The translations under genes and the position numbers were made by a program. The notes under the pieces were generated by a model. That model ran no database searches. It was not told where the DNA came from and was given only the letters and a program-made list of their open reading frames with translations. From positions 1-25,253 of the forward strand of contig JAICRS010000009.1 in the NCBI GenBank assembly GCA_025966335.1: a DNA stretch of 25,253 bases, given 5' to 3'. This DNA comes from Nocardioidaceae bacterium. Its GTDB lineage: Bacteria; Actinomycetota; Actinomycetes; Propionibacteriales; Nocardioidaceae. Shown piece by piece: positions 1-7,827 of this stretch. Positions within the stretch are counted from its first letter, which is position 1, and each line of letters starts with the position of its first letter.

Positions 1-1776
1 CAGTCGCTGCTCGCGACCCGGGTCCGCACCCGTGACCTGCTCGCGGTCGCCGCGCACGTGTCCCGGATGACCCCGGGCCTGTGGAGCATCGAGGCGTGGG
101 GCGGCGCGACGTACGACGTAGCCCTCCGGTTCCTCTCCGAGGACCCCTGGGAGCGGTTGGCCGCGCTGCGCCTGGCGGTGCCGAACATCTGCCTGCAGAT
201 GCTGCTGCGAGGCCGGAACACGGGCGGGTACACGCCGTACCCGACCGACGTCACGCAGGCGTTCGTCGAGGAGGCCGCGGCGACCGGGATCGACGTGTTC
301 CGGATCTTCGACGCGCTCAACGACGTCGAGCAGATGCGGCCGGCGATCGAGGCGGTGCGCTCGACCGGCACGACGGTCGCTGAGGTCGCGCTCTGTTACA
401 CCGGAGACCTGTCCGACCCGGGCGAGACGCTCTACACCCTCGACTACTACCTCGACCTCGCGGAGCGGATCGTCGACGCCGGCGCCCACGTGCTCGCGAT
501 CAAGGACATGGCGGGCCTGCTCCGGGCGCCGGCCGCGCGCACCCTGGTCGGGGCGCTGCGCGACCGGTTCGACCTGCCGGTGCACCTGCACACCCACGAC
601 ACCCCCGGCGGGCAGCTCGCCACGCTGCTGGCCGCGATCGACGCCGGCGTGGACGCGGTGGACGCGGCCTGCGCGGCGGTCGCGGGTACGACGAGCCAGC
701 CCGCGCTGTCCGCGCTGGTGGCGACCACCGACCACTCCCCCCGCGAGACCGGCCTCGACCTGGCCGCGGTCTGCGACCTCGAGCCCTATTGGGAGGCCAC
801 TCGCAGGGTCTACGCCCCCTTCGAGTCCGGTCTGCCCTCGCCGACCGGCCGCGTCTACACCCACGAGATCCCAGGTGGGCAGCTGTCGAACCTGCGCCAG
901 CAGGCGATTGCTCTCGGGCTCGGCGAGAAGTTCGAGCAGATCGAGGACATGTACGCCGCCGCGAACGACATCCTCGGCAACATCGTCAAGGTCACCCCGT
1001 CGTCGAAGGTGGTCGGCGACCTGGCCCTGCACCTGGTCGCGGTCGGCGCCGACCCGGAGGAGTTCGCGGCAGAGCCGGGCAAGTTCGACGTGCCCGACTC
1101 GGTGATCGGGTTCCTGTGCGGCGACCTCGGCGACCCACCGGGCGGATGGCCCGAACCGTTCCGGACCAAGGCCCTCGAGGGCCGGAAGACCAAGCCGGCC
1201 GTCACCGAGCTCACCGACGACGAGCGCCGAGGGCTCGCCGAGGACAAGCGGGCGACGTTGAACCGGCTGCTGTTCCCCGGCCCCACCAAGGAGTTCAACG
1301 AGTCACGGGAGAGGCACAGCGACCTCTCCGTGCTGCCCACGGCCAACTACCTCTACGGGATGACACCGGGCACGGAGTACCCCGTCGACCTGGAAGAGGG
1401 CAAGCGACTGCTGCTCGGCGTGCAGTCGGTCAGTGGCGCCGACGAGCGAGGCATCCGGACGGTGATGTGCACGATCAACGGCCAGCTCCGGCCCGTCAAC
1501 GTGCGTGACCGCTCGGTCGCCGCCGACGTGCCCGTCCAGGAGAAGGCCGACCCGGCCAGGCCCGGCCACGTCGCCGCCCCGTTCGACGGCGTCGTCACCG
1601 TCGTGGTCGAGAAGGGCACCTCGGTGGAGGCCGGGGACACGGTGGCCACCATCGAGGCGATGAAGATGGAGGCCTCGATCACGGCGCCGGTCACCGGCAC
1701 CGTCGAGCGTCTCGCGCTCGACGGCACCCGCCAGGTCGAAGGCGGCGACCTGGTGCTGGTTCTCCAGACCGGCTGA
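1..1776 (+). CDS. pyc: Pyruvate carboxylase, C-terminal part (5' truncated by window edge)
   Basis: Biotin enzyme that carboxylates pyruvate to oxaloacetate (anaplerosis, cytosol). The frame is open from base 1, so the biotin carboxylase half lies outside the window; 591 codons remain of a family that usually has about 1,130. The visible part starts inside the carboxyltransferase domain (QSLLATRVRTRDL), continues with the metal-binding HLHTHDTPGG segment (about 583-612) and the conserved PNICLQMLLRGRNT stretch, then the PYC_OADA domain. It ends with a biotinyl domain whose EAMKMEA motif carries the biotinylated Lys at 1663-1665. The text matches mycobacterial Pyc closely, from memory. The alternative, an oxaloacetate decarboxylase alpha or transcarboxylase 5S subunit, is disfavoured by length and by the actinobacterial Pyc-like sequence. 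It converges on the next gene with a 9-bp gap. Confidence 0.95.
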   Translation, partial: QSLLATRVRTRDLLAVAAHVSRMTPGLWSIEAWGGATYDVALRFLSEDPWERLAALRLAVPNICLQMLLRGRNTGGYTPYPTDVTQAFVEEAAATGIDVFRIFDALNDVEQMRPAIEAVRSTGTTVAEVALCYTGDLSDPGETLYTLDYYLDLAERIVDAGAHVLAIKDMAGLLRAPAARTLVGALRDRFDLPVHLHTHDTPGGQLATLLAAIDAGVDAVDAACAAVAGTTSQPALSALVATTDHSPRETGLDLAAVCDLEPYWEATRRVYAPFESGLPSPTGRVYTHEIPGGQLSNLRQQAIALGLGEKFEQIEDMYAAANDILGNIVKVTPSSKVVGDLALHLVAVGADPEEFAAEPGKFDVPDSVIGFLCGDLGDPPGGWPEPFRTKALEGRKTKPAVTELTDDERRGLAEDKRATLNRLLFPGPTKEFNESRERHSDLSVLPTANYLYGMTPGTEYPVDLEEGKRLLLGVQSVSGADERGIRTVMCTINGQLRPVNVRDRSVAADVPVQEKADPARPGHVAAPFDGVVTVVVEKGTSVEAGDTVATIEAMKMEASITAPVTGTVERLALDGTRQVEGGDLVLVLQTG

Positions 1777-1785
1777 CCGGGCTCC

Positions 1786-3483
1786 TTACCGCCGCGGCCA
1801 GATCCGGGTCCGTCCGGTCTCCTGGTTCCAGGACAGGTAGCCGTTCTGGAACGCCACGTCCTGGCCGTTCCTGGTAGGCCGGTGCCCTCGGACGGGCCAG
1901 CCGAGCGACGACTCCTCGGCGCCGATCCGCAGGTAGCGTTCGGCGATCTTCCCGAGCAGCGGGATCGCCCCGGTGCGCCGGCGCGAGAAGATCGCCCCGT
2001 CCTCGAAGAGTGCCCGACGCCCGGGCGGGCGCGCCTGGATCGCGGTCCGGGGCATCCCGAGCGCGGACTTCGGGCCGCCGACCGCGCGGTACCGCCCGAG
2101 GATCCGGCCGTAGAGCTCGCGGGCACCGGTCTCGGCCGAGTAGAAGATCCGGCCCCGGGCGAACACCTGGGCGGCACCGTCCTCGACGCGGTACTCCTTG
2201 CTTTGCACCCGTCCGATCGGGGACTTGGTCCCGCCGATCCGTGTCCAGCGGGAGATGATCGGGGTGGGCTCGATGGTGAACCAGCTCGAACGCAGGCCGA
2301 AGGCCCACCGGAAGTCGTCCCCGGAGATGGTCACGTCGCCGTGGGTGCCGTCGAGGACCACGCTGTTCACCCGGCCCTGCCAGTCCCCGTTGCCGTCCCG
2401 GTTGACCACCAGGATCCGGCGAAGCGTGCCCAGCGAGGGATAGCTGCGCTCGAAGTGGCCGGCGTCGATGGTCACCGACCAGCTGTGCACCGGGTTGCCG
2501 CTCCAGCCGTCGTACGGGTCCTCCTTCGCCGGCAGGTAGGGAACGCTGCCCGCCGAGGTCCACCCGCCGCTGCTGGACGAGAACTGGGTGAAAGCCGGCT
2601 TGCCGTCGTAGGTCAGGATCTGGCGCCGGGTGGCCTGGACCGCCGCGTTGCTGCGCGGGTCCTCGCCGTCCACGCCGCCGTAGACCTGGCAGGCGGTGGT
2701 GTCACAGATCTGGTAGTGACCGCGCTTGTTCTGGTTGCGGGACCAGGTGGCGTAGGTGCGCGCTGCCACGGCCTGCGCGCGGACCGCCTCGGGGTGCCAG
2801 GACGCCGGCATCTCGTAGGGGACCACACCCATCACGTACTGGTCCATGGAGACGACGTTCACGGTGTCCCGTGAGCTCGATCCCGGGGACGGCGTGGAGA
2901 GCCGCAACGTGCCACGGTAGGCCCCCGAGCCGGAGGGGGTCCACAGCGTGATGGGCTCGGAGGCCACGAACTCCCCGTCACCGGCGAGCGCCGGCCGTCC
3001 GCCCGGCTCGTACCGGTGCCACCGGTTCGTCAGGTACCCGACCACGGTCTCGCCGTCCGCGACCTGCAGCCGCCAACGGCGAACCCCCTCGATCTCGGGC
3101 AGGTCGTACTTCTGGCGGTTGCCCAGGTCGCGGACCGCGAGGCCGGCGGCCGGGCTGACCAGCACGTCGGCGCTCGTGTCGGAGGAGATCAGCACGCGGA
3201 CCCGCCCACGCATCTTCGACCAGGACGTGCCCGGGTAGTAGAACTCGACGATCTCCTGGTAGCTCTTGCCCTTCAGCGCGGCACCCTGGGCGCCGTACTG
3301 CGACATGCCGTGCCCGTGTCCGTAGCCGTGACCGCGGACCTCGACCCGCTTGTCGACCGGGACCCAGTAGGACTGGTCGGTGGAGACGGCGCCCGCCGGC
3401 GACGCTCCCAGGCCGGCGACCGCGACGGTGGCCGCCACCGTCGAGAAGACGGCAGAGAACACCCCCAGACTGCGTGCACCCAT
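1786..3483 (-). CDS. Secreted SpoIID/LytB-domain protein with C-terminal LGFP repeats
   Basis: Predicted exported cell-wall-associated protein of 565 aa. Residues 1-33 form a signal peptide (hydrophobic core then ASPAGA-V). Next is the His/Gly-rich motif GHGYGHGHGMSQYGAQG (about 51-67) typical of SpoIID-family proteins. The core SpoIID motif follows (MDQYVMGVVPYEMP...WHPEAVRAQAVAARTYA). The last 160 residues hold three LGFP-like units (GGTKSPIGRV, GGPKSALGMP, GAEESSLGWP), which in other actinobacterial proteins are thought to anchor to the envelope. SpoIID enzymes are lytic transglycosylases in spore formers; in non-sporulating actinobacteria the role is undefined. An in-frame ATG at 3507 would add eight residues, but ATG 3483 has a strong AGGGGAG ribosome site 7 nt upstream and puts the hydrophobic core near the N-terminus, so I chose it. 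AT-rich upstream DNA carries its promoter. Confidence 0.88.
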   Translation of the reverse strand: MGARSLGVFSAVFSTVAATVAVAGLGASPAGAVSTDQSYWVPVDKRVEVRGHGYGHGHGMSQYGAQGAALKGKSYQEIVEFYYPGTSWSKMRGRVRVLISSDTSADVLVSPAAGLAVRDLGNRQKYDLPEIEGVRRWRLQVADGETVVGYLTNRWHRYEPGGRPALAGDGEFVASEPITLWTPSGSGAYRGTLRLSTPSPGSSSRDTVNVVSMDQYVMGVVPYEMPASWHPEAVRAQAVAARTYATWSRNQNKRGHYQICDTTACQVYGGVDGEDPRSNAAVQATRRQILTYDGKPAFTQFSSSSGGWTSAGSVPYLPAKEDPYDGWSGNPVHSWSVTIDAGHFERSYPSLGTLRRILVVNRDGNGDWQGRVNSVVLDGTHGDVTISGDDFRWAFGLRSSWFTIEPTPIISRWTRIGGTKSPIGRVQSKEYRVEDGAAQVFARGRIFYSAETGARELYGRILGRYRAVGGPKSALGMPRTAIQARPPGRRALFEDGAIFSRRRTGAIPLLGKIAERYLRIGAEESSLGWPVRGHRPTRNGQDVAFQNGYLSWNQETGRTRIWPRR

Positions 3484-3721
3484 CGGTTGTCTCCCCTGGT
3501 TCGACATCGTCGGCGCAGCGGCCCGCGCTTCCCAGTCGCGAGTCGGAGGCGTGTGACGAATGTGAATTCTGAATGCTTCTGTGAATGCTGATTATGCACC
3601 GGGAAATAGCGTCGTTGTCCAAAAAGAAATGTATTTTCGAATTACCCCAAAGTAATTACAGAGACGTAATTCGTGGTCGAGGAATCGGCATTCTTCAGTC
3701 CCCGTGGCTACGCTGGAGGGT
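3484..3721. promoter_or_regulatory. Divergent AT-rich intergenic region with 14-bp iterated AATT element
   Basis: A 238-bp region between the divergent SpoIID gene and the Gly-rich protein gene. Bases about 3552-3680 are conspicuously AT-rich compared with the surrounding DNA. AATT cores lie at 3640-3643, 3654-3657 and 3668-3671, exactly 14 bp apart. They are embedded in CGAATTAC (3638-3645), the perfect palindrome GTAATTAC (3652-3659) and GTAATTCG (3666-3673). Weaker TGAATGCT repeats occur at 3570-3577 and 3582-3589. A CATAAT box on the minus strand (3591-3596) is a possible -10 for the SpoIID gene, but no convincing -35 accompanies it. The plus-strand promoter is listed separately. Confidence 0.5.
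3709..3714 (+). promoter_or_regulatory. -10 box TACGCT, leaderless start of the Gly-rich protein gene
   Basis: TACGCT is followed by 7 nt and then ATG 3722, so transcription would begin at or next to the start codon. A TCGGCA hexamer 18 bp upstream (3685-3690) could be the -35. The same TACGCT-N7-start arrangement occurs at 6026 and 7008. Confidence 0.55.
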
Positions 3722-4576
3722 ATGGACCTCCTCCTCGTGCTCCTCGTCATCGCCGGCGTGATCTTCCTGGTCAGCGCCATCTCGAAGAAGAACCGGCACC
3801 GCGAGCTCGAGCAGCGCAACGCCGCCGACCTCGCCGCGGTCCGCAAGGTCGCCGACGAGGACGTCACCCGGTTCGGTGAGGAGCTGCAGCGCCTGGACAC
3901 GGACATGCTGGTCACCCCGCTCGACGAGGCGATGCGCCAGGACTACCAGCGGGCGCTCGACTCCTACGAGGCGGCGAAGGAGACGCTGCGGCAGGCCAGC
4001 CGGCCCGATGACATCAAGCACGTGACCGAGGCGCTCGAGGACGGCAGGTACGCCGTGGCCTGCGTGCTGGCGCGCAAGAACGGGCAGCCGCTCCCGGTCC
4101 GCCGCCCGCCCTGCTTCTTCAACCCCGCCCACGGGCCCTCGACCACCGACATCGAGTGGGCGCCGTCCGCGGGCATTCCCCGTAAGGTCCCGGTGTGCGC
4201 GGCCGACGCGGACCGCGTGGAGCAGGGCGCCGAGCCGGACATCAGGACCGTGCAGCAGGGATACGGCCGCGTGCCGTACTGGCAGGCCGGCCCGGCGTAC
4301 TCACCGTGGGCCAGCGGCTACTTCGGCGCCTACGCCCTGTCCGGCCTGTTGCCCAGCTTCATGCTGATGACACTGCTCTCCCCGACCTGGGACGGGGGCA
4401 TGGTCGAGGGCGCGGACTCCGACTTCGGCGCCGGCGACGCCGGTGGTGAGGGTGGAGGAGACGGCGGCGGTGACTTCGGTGGCGACGGCGGAGGTGACTT
4501 CGGTGGGGACGCCGGCGGCGGGGGCTTCGACGGCGGCGGCTTCGGCGACTTCGGCGGTGGCGACTTCGGCTTCTGA
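3722..4576 (+). CDS. Membrane-anchored protein with Gly/Asp-rich tail, function unknown
   Basis: Unrecognised 284-aa protein. Residues 1-18 form one transmembrane anchor (LLLVLLVIAGVIFLV), followed by a charged helical segment with probable coiled-coil character (about 22-110). The middle carries C114, C131 within PPCFFNPAHGPS, H137 and C159 within VPVCAADADRV, which could form a metal site or disulfides. I recall the PCFFNP-HGPS signature from other actinobacterial hypothetical proteins. A second hydrophobic patch (about 203-222, SGYFGAYALSGLLPSFMLMT) precedes a tail of Gly, Asp and Phe. Two perfect copies of GGGDFGGD are encoded by 24-bp tandem units at 4463-4510. GTG 3704 is an alternative start, but ATG 3722 sits exactly 7 nt behind a TACGCT -10 and begins directly with the membrane segment. 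It is convergent with lpdA (7-bp gap). Confidence 0.75.
   Translation: MDLLLVLLVIAGVIFLVSAISKKNRHRELEQRNAADLAAVRKVADEDVTRFGEELQRLDTDMLVTPLDEAMRQDYQRALDSYEAAKETLRQASRPDDIKHVTEALEDGRYAVACVLARKNGQPLPVRRPPCFFNPAHGPSTTDIEWAPSAGIPRKVPVCAADADRVEQGAEPDIRTVQQGYGRVPYWQAGPAYSPWASGYFGAYALSGLLPSFMLMTLLSPTWDGGMVEGADSDFGAGDAGGEGGGDGGGDFGGDGGGDFGGDAGGGGFDGGGFGDFGGGDFGF
4463..4510 (+). repeat. Two 24-bp tandem units encoding GGGDFGGD
   Basis: In-frame tandem duplication (4463-4486 and 4487-4510) inside the Gly-rich tail of the membrane-anchored protein. The protein copies are identical; the DNA copies differ only at third positions, so the unit is old or under protein-level selection. Such tails can vary in length between strains. 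Confidence 0.75.
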
Positions 4577-4583
4577 GCCGGCG

Positions 4584-5987
4584 TCAGGCGTGGTAGCGGT
4601 GCAGCCGGCGGGCCGCTTCGGCGACCGAGCCGCTCATCGACGGGTACACCGTGAACGCATGGGCGAGCTGGTCGGCGGTCAGGCTCTCCGAGACCGCGAC
4701 CGCCACCGGGTGGATCAGCTCACTGGCCCGGGGTGCGACCACCACGCCACCGACGACGATCCCGGTCCCGGGTCGGCAGAACAGCTTCACGAAGCCGTCC
4801 CGCACTCCCTGCATCTTCGCCCGCGCGTTGCCCGACAGCGGAAGGGTCACCACGTCGGCCTGGATCTCGCCGTTGTCCACGGCGGTCTGTGACCAGCCGA
4901 CCGTCGCGATCTCCGGTGCGGTGAACACGTTCGACGACACGGTCTTCAGGTTCAGCGGGGCCACCGCGTCACCGAGGAAGTGCCACATCGCGATCCGGCC
5001 CTGCATGGCCGCGACCGACGCCAGCATCAGGATCCCGGTGCAGTCCCCAGCGGCGTAGACCCCGCGCGCGGAGGTGCGGGAGACCCGGTCGACCTTGATG
5101 AACCCGCCGTCGTCACGGACCACCCCGGCCTCGTCGAGACCCAGGTCGTCGGTGTTCGGGAGCGAGCCGAGCGCCAGCAGGCAGTGCGAACCCTCGACGC
5201 TGCGGCCGTCGGTCAGGGTCACCGTGACCTTGTCACCGGACCGGGTCACCGACTCCATCCGGGACTTCGACAGCACGGTCATCCCGCGTCGGGCGAAGAC
5301 CTCCTCGAGCACCTCTGCGGCGTCGGCGTCCTCACCGGGCAGCACCCGGTCGCGGCTGGAGACCAGCACCACGTCGAGGCCGAGGGCGTTGTAGGCGCTG
5401 GCGAACTCGGCACCGGTGACCCCTGAGCCGACCACGATCAGCCGGTCCGGGACCTCGTCGAGGTCGTAGACCTGCTCCCAGGTCAGGATCCGCTCCCCGT
5501 CGGGCTGCGCGCTCGGCAGCGTGCGCGGGCTTGCCCCTGTGGCGACGATGACCGCGTCCGCGTCGAGGGTCTCCTCGCGGCCGTCGGCCAGCGACGCCAC
5601 CACCTGGTTGGGTCCCAGGAGCCTTCCGCGACCGTTGACGATGCGAACCCCGTCCCGGGTCAGTCGGCGTTCGATGTCGGCCGACTGCGCCATCGCCAGC
5701 GCCTTCACCCGGGTGTTCACGCGGGTCAGGTCCACCGTCACCACGCCGGGAGCACTGTCCGGACCGGTGAACGAGATGCCGAGCTCGCCGGCCTCCTCCA
5801 TCTCGGCCATCAGCTCGGCGGTGGCGATCAGCGTCTTCGAGGGGACGCAGTCGGTGATCACCGCGGACCCGCCCAGACCATCGCTGTCGACCACGGTCAC
5901 GTCTGCCCCGAGCTGGGCGGCCACCAGCGCCGACTCGTAGCCACCAGGTCCGCCGCCGACGATCACCACTCGATTCACGCGGCCCAT
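4584..5987 (-). CDS. lpdA: NAD(P)H:quinone dehydrogenase LpdA-type flavoprotein disulfide reductase
   Basis: FAD-dependent pyridine nucleotide oxidoreductase, 467 aa, very similar from memory to M. tuberculosis LpdA (Rv3303c), which reduces quinones rather than lipoamide. Domains in order: FAD-binding GGGPGGYES (11-19), the redox-motif region GGSAVITDCVPSK (39-51), NAD-binding VGSGVTGAEFASAY, the second FAD motif YAAGDCTG, and the C-terminal dimerisation domain. The canonical CxxxxC disulfide is broken: the first Cys position is Ala42 and only Cys47 remains. The usual C-terminal HPTLSE dyad region reads YPSMSG, so lipoamide chemistry is not expected. GTG 5978, 7 nt behind AAGAAT, is an alternative leaderless start giving an N-terminus like the mycobacterial protein; ATG 5987 has no clear ribosome site. 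Divergent from the next gene. Confidence 0.92.
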   Translation of the reverse strand: MGRVNRVVIVGGGPGGYESALVAAQLGADVTVVDSDGLGGSAVITDCVPSKTLIATAELMAEMEEAGELGISFTGPDSAPGVVTVDLTRVNTRVKALAMAQSADIERRLTRDGVRIVNGRGRLLGPNQVVASLADGREETLDADAVIVATGASPRTLPSAQPDGERILTWEQVYDLDEVPDRLIVVGSGVTGAEFASAYNALGLDVVLVSSRDRVLPGEDADAAEVLEEVFARRGMTVLSKSRMESVTRSGDKVTVTLTDGRSVEGSHCLLALGSLPNTDDLGLDEAGVVRDDGGFIKVDRVSRTSARGVYAAGDCTGILMLASVAAMQGRIAMWHFLGDAVAPLNLKTVSSNVFTAPEIATVGWSQTAVDNGEIQADVVTLPLSGNARAKMQGVRDGFVKLFCRPGTGIVVGGVVVAPRASELIHPVAVAVSESLTADQLAHAFTVYPSMSGSVAEAARRLHRYHA

Positions 5988-6025
5988 TCTTGCGTCGCCG
6001 CCGAAGCCTGGCCAATCGGGGGCGC

Positions 6026-6031
6026 TACGCT
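6026..6031 (+). promoter_or_regulatory. -10 box TACGCT, leaderless start of the GGCT-like gene
   Basis: TACGCT, 7-nt spacer, then GTG 6039. No Shine-Dalgarno sequence precedes this GTG. It lies in the 51-bp gap between divergent lpdA and the GGCT-like gene. Confidence 0.6.
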
Positions 6032-6038
6032 CCCTGCC

Positions 6039-6491
6039 GTGCCTCTCTATGCCGCCTACGGGTCGAACCTCGATCCCGCCCGGATGGGTGAGCGCTGCCC
6101 GCACTCGCCGTTGCGCAGCACCGGTTGGCTGATCGGCTGGCGGCTCACCTTCGGCGGCGAGGAGCACGGTTGGGACGGCGCTCTCGCCACCATCGTCGAG
6201 GACCCGCTCGAGCAGGTCTTCGTGGCCGTGTACGACGTGACCGCCGACGACGTGGCGCACCTGGACGGCTGGGAGAGTGCCGATTCAGGTCTCTACCGCA
6301 AGACCCGGGTCCGGGTGGCCACCCTGCTCGGGGAGCAGGTCGCCTGGGCCTACGTCCTCGACGCCTACGAGGGTGGCCTGCCGTCGGCGAGCTACCTCGG
6401 CGTGCTGGCCGACGCCGCGCAGGCGGCCGACGCACCCGACGACTACGTTGCGGGGCTGCGGGCGCGGCCGTGCCGCTCCAGCGGGCTCTGA
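6039..6491 (+). CDS. Gamma-glutamylcyclotransferase-like protein
   Basis: 150-aa AIG2/GGCT-fold protein. The substrate-loop motif YGSNL is at residues 7-11. The expected catalytic Glu is E79 in LDGWES, after the family-typical VFVAVYDVTADDV strand-helix. The family forms 5-oxoproline from gamma-glutamyl amides; the substrate here is unknown (gamma-glutamyl amino acids, or damage repair of amines). The length is typical. The start GTG 6039 is set by the leaderless TACGCT-N7 promoter and leaves MPLYAAYGSN as the N-terminus, as usual for the family. It is convergent with the deaminase gene (6-bp gap). Confidence 0.85.
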   Translation: MPLYAAYGSNLDPARMGERCPHSPLRSTGWLIGWRLTFGGEEHGWDGALATIVEDPLEQVFVAVYDVTADDVAHLDGWESADSGLYRKTRVRVATLLGEQVAWAYVLDAYEGGLPSASYLGVLADAAQAADAPDDYVAGLRARPCRSSGL

Positions 6492-6497
6492 ACCCGG

Positions 6498-6986
6498 CTA
6501 GCCGAAGCGGCGTCGATGCAGGTCCTGCATCTGCTCGACCAGCGACGGTACCGGCCCCACGACGGTGATCCCGGGCGCGACGTCCTGCACCGGCAGCGTC
6601 GCCACCGGCCCGGGGGCCACGCCGAGCTCGTCGAGCCAACCGGCCAGCTGTCGGGACGAGTGCACGTAGACGATGCGGCCGAGCCCCACCCACGCGTGCG
6701 CGGCCGCGCACATCGGACAGTGCTCACCGGAGGTGAACACCGTCGCGGTCGCCCGGTCCTCCGCCTCCATGTGCGCGGCGGCCCACCGGGCCAGCTCGAA
6801 CTCAGGGTGCCTGGTCCGGTCGCCGGTCTCGACCACGCGGTTACGGTCCTCGGCCAGCACCCGTCCCGCTCCGTCCACGAGCACGGAGCCGAACGGCTCG
6901 TCGCCGACCTCCAGCGCCTCTCCGGCCAGCTCGATGCACCGGCGCAGATGGCCGAGCTCGGCTTCGGACAGCTCTTCATCCGTCAT
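6498..6986 (-). CDS. Nucleoside/base deaminase of the CDA superfamily
   Basis: 162-aa zinc deaminase of the TadA/GuaD-like cytidine-deaminase fold. The zinc site is H60-P61-E62 with C90 and C93 in SGEHCPMC. The first motif is HPE instead of the common HAE, while the catalytic Glu is kept. Purine- or pyrimidine-directed deamination is likely, given the PNP gene immediately divergent, but the substrate (guanine, cytosine, adenine derivatives or tRNA) cannot be read from sequence. It lacks obvious tRNA-binding extensions. The start ATG 6986 has AGGAGG with a 5-nt spacer; longer upstream extensions run into the divergent PNP gene and are not credible. Confidence 0.82.
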   Translation of the reverse strand: MTDEELSEAELGHLRRCIELAGEALEVGDEPFGSVLVDGAGRVLAEDRNRVVETGDRTRHPEFELARWAAAHMEAEDRATATVFTSGEHCPMCAAAHAWVGLGRIVYVHSSRQLAGWLDELGVAPGPVATLPVQDVAPGITVVGPVPSLVEQMQDLHRRRFG

Positions 6987-7007
6987 CGTCGCCTCCTGCG
7001 GGAACGG

Positions 7008-7013
7008 TACGCT
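7008..7013 (+). promoter_or_regulatory. -10 box TACGCT, leaderless start of PNP gene
   Basis: TACGCT, 7-nt spacer, then GTG 7021. It sits in the 34-bp gap shared with the divergent deaminase gene, whose ribosome site (minus strand, about 6992-6997) lies just beside it. Confidence 0.6.
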
Positions 7014-7020
7014 GCGACCC

Positions 7021-7824
7021 GTGAGCACAGATACCACCGCCCGAGAGCTGGCCGACCGGGCCGCTGACCGGCTCCGTGAGCTGACGAGCGTCGAGACCCA
7101 CGACATCGCGCTGGTGATGGGGTCGGGATGGCTCCCCGCCGTGGACGCGCTCGGCGAGGCCACCGCGGAGGTGAGCACGACCGACCTCCCGGGGTTCGCA
7201 CCACCGGCCGTGGCCGGGCACGCCGGCCGGATCCGTTCGGTCCGGGCCGGTGACAAGAACCTCCTGGTCTTCCTGGGCCGGACCCATTTCTACGAAGGCC
7301 GGGGAGTGCGCTCCGTCGTACACGGGGTGCGGATGTCTGCGGCCGCGGGCTGCGCAGTGGCGGTGCTGACCAACGGCTGCGGCGGGCTCAAGGAGACGTG
7401 GCAGCCCGGGACGCCGGTGCTGATCCGCGACCACATCAACCTGACCGGCACCTCACCGATCGAGGGTGCGAACTTCGTCGACCTGACCGACCTCTACAGC
7501 GGCCGCCTGCGAGCGCTCTGCCGGGACGTGGACGCCTCGCTGGACGAAGGGGTCTACGTGCAGTTCCCCGGGCCGCACTACGAGACACCGGCCGAGATCA
7601 ACATGGTCCGCGTCATCGGTGGCGACCTGGTCGGGATGTCGACGACGCTGGAGGCGATCGCCGCGCGCGAGGCCGGGATGGAGGTGCTGGGCATCAGCCT
7701 GGTGACCAACCTGGCGGCCGGGATCAGCGGTGAGCCCCTCAACCACGAGGAGGTCCTCGAGGCGGGCAGGGCCGCCGCCACCCGGATGGGCGGACTCCTC
7801 GCCGCGATCGTGCGAAAGGTCTGA
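7021..7824 (+). CDS. punA: Purine nucleoside phosphorylase (trimeric PNP family)
   Basis: Cleaves purine (deoxy)ribonucleosides with phosphate to base plus (deoxy)ribose-1-phosphate. The 267-aa protein has the family motifs: phosphate loop GSGWL (34-38), GHAGR (66-70), RTHFYEGRG with H89, TNGCGGL (117-123), PGPHYETPAE with E188, GMSTTLEA with M206, and VTNLAAGIS with N230, the purine-binding Asn of the trimeric class. It corresponds to the gene called deoD (Rv3307) in M. tuberculosis, although the sequence is the low-molecular-mass PNP type rather than E. coli DeoD. The GTG start is fixed by the leaderless promoter. It heads a three-gene plus-strand run with the SDR and mutase genes. Confidence 0.93.
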   Translation: MSTDTTARELADRAADRLRELTSVETHDIALVMGSGWLPAVDALGEATAEVSTTDLPGFAPPAVAGHAGRIRSVRAGDKNLLVFLGRTHFYEGRGVRSVVHGVRMSAAAGCAVAVLTNGCGGLKETWQPGTPVLIRDHINLTGTSPIEGANFVDLTDLYSGRLRALCRDVDASLDEGVYVQFPGPHYETPAEINMVRVIGGDLVGMSTTLEAIAAREAGMEVLGISLVTNLAAGISGEPLNHEEVLEAGRAAATRMGGLLAAIVRKV

Positions 7825-7827
7825 GGC

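Noticed and set aside
4584..5987. True dihydrolipoamide dehydrogenase
   Set aside because: The first redox Cys and the His of the C-terminal dyad are missing.
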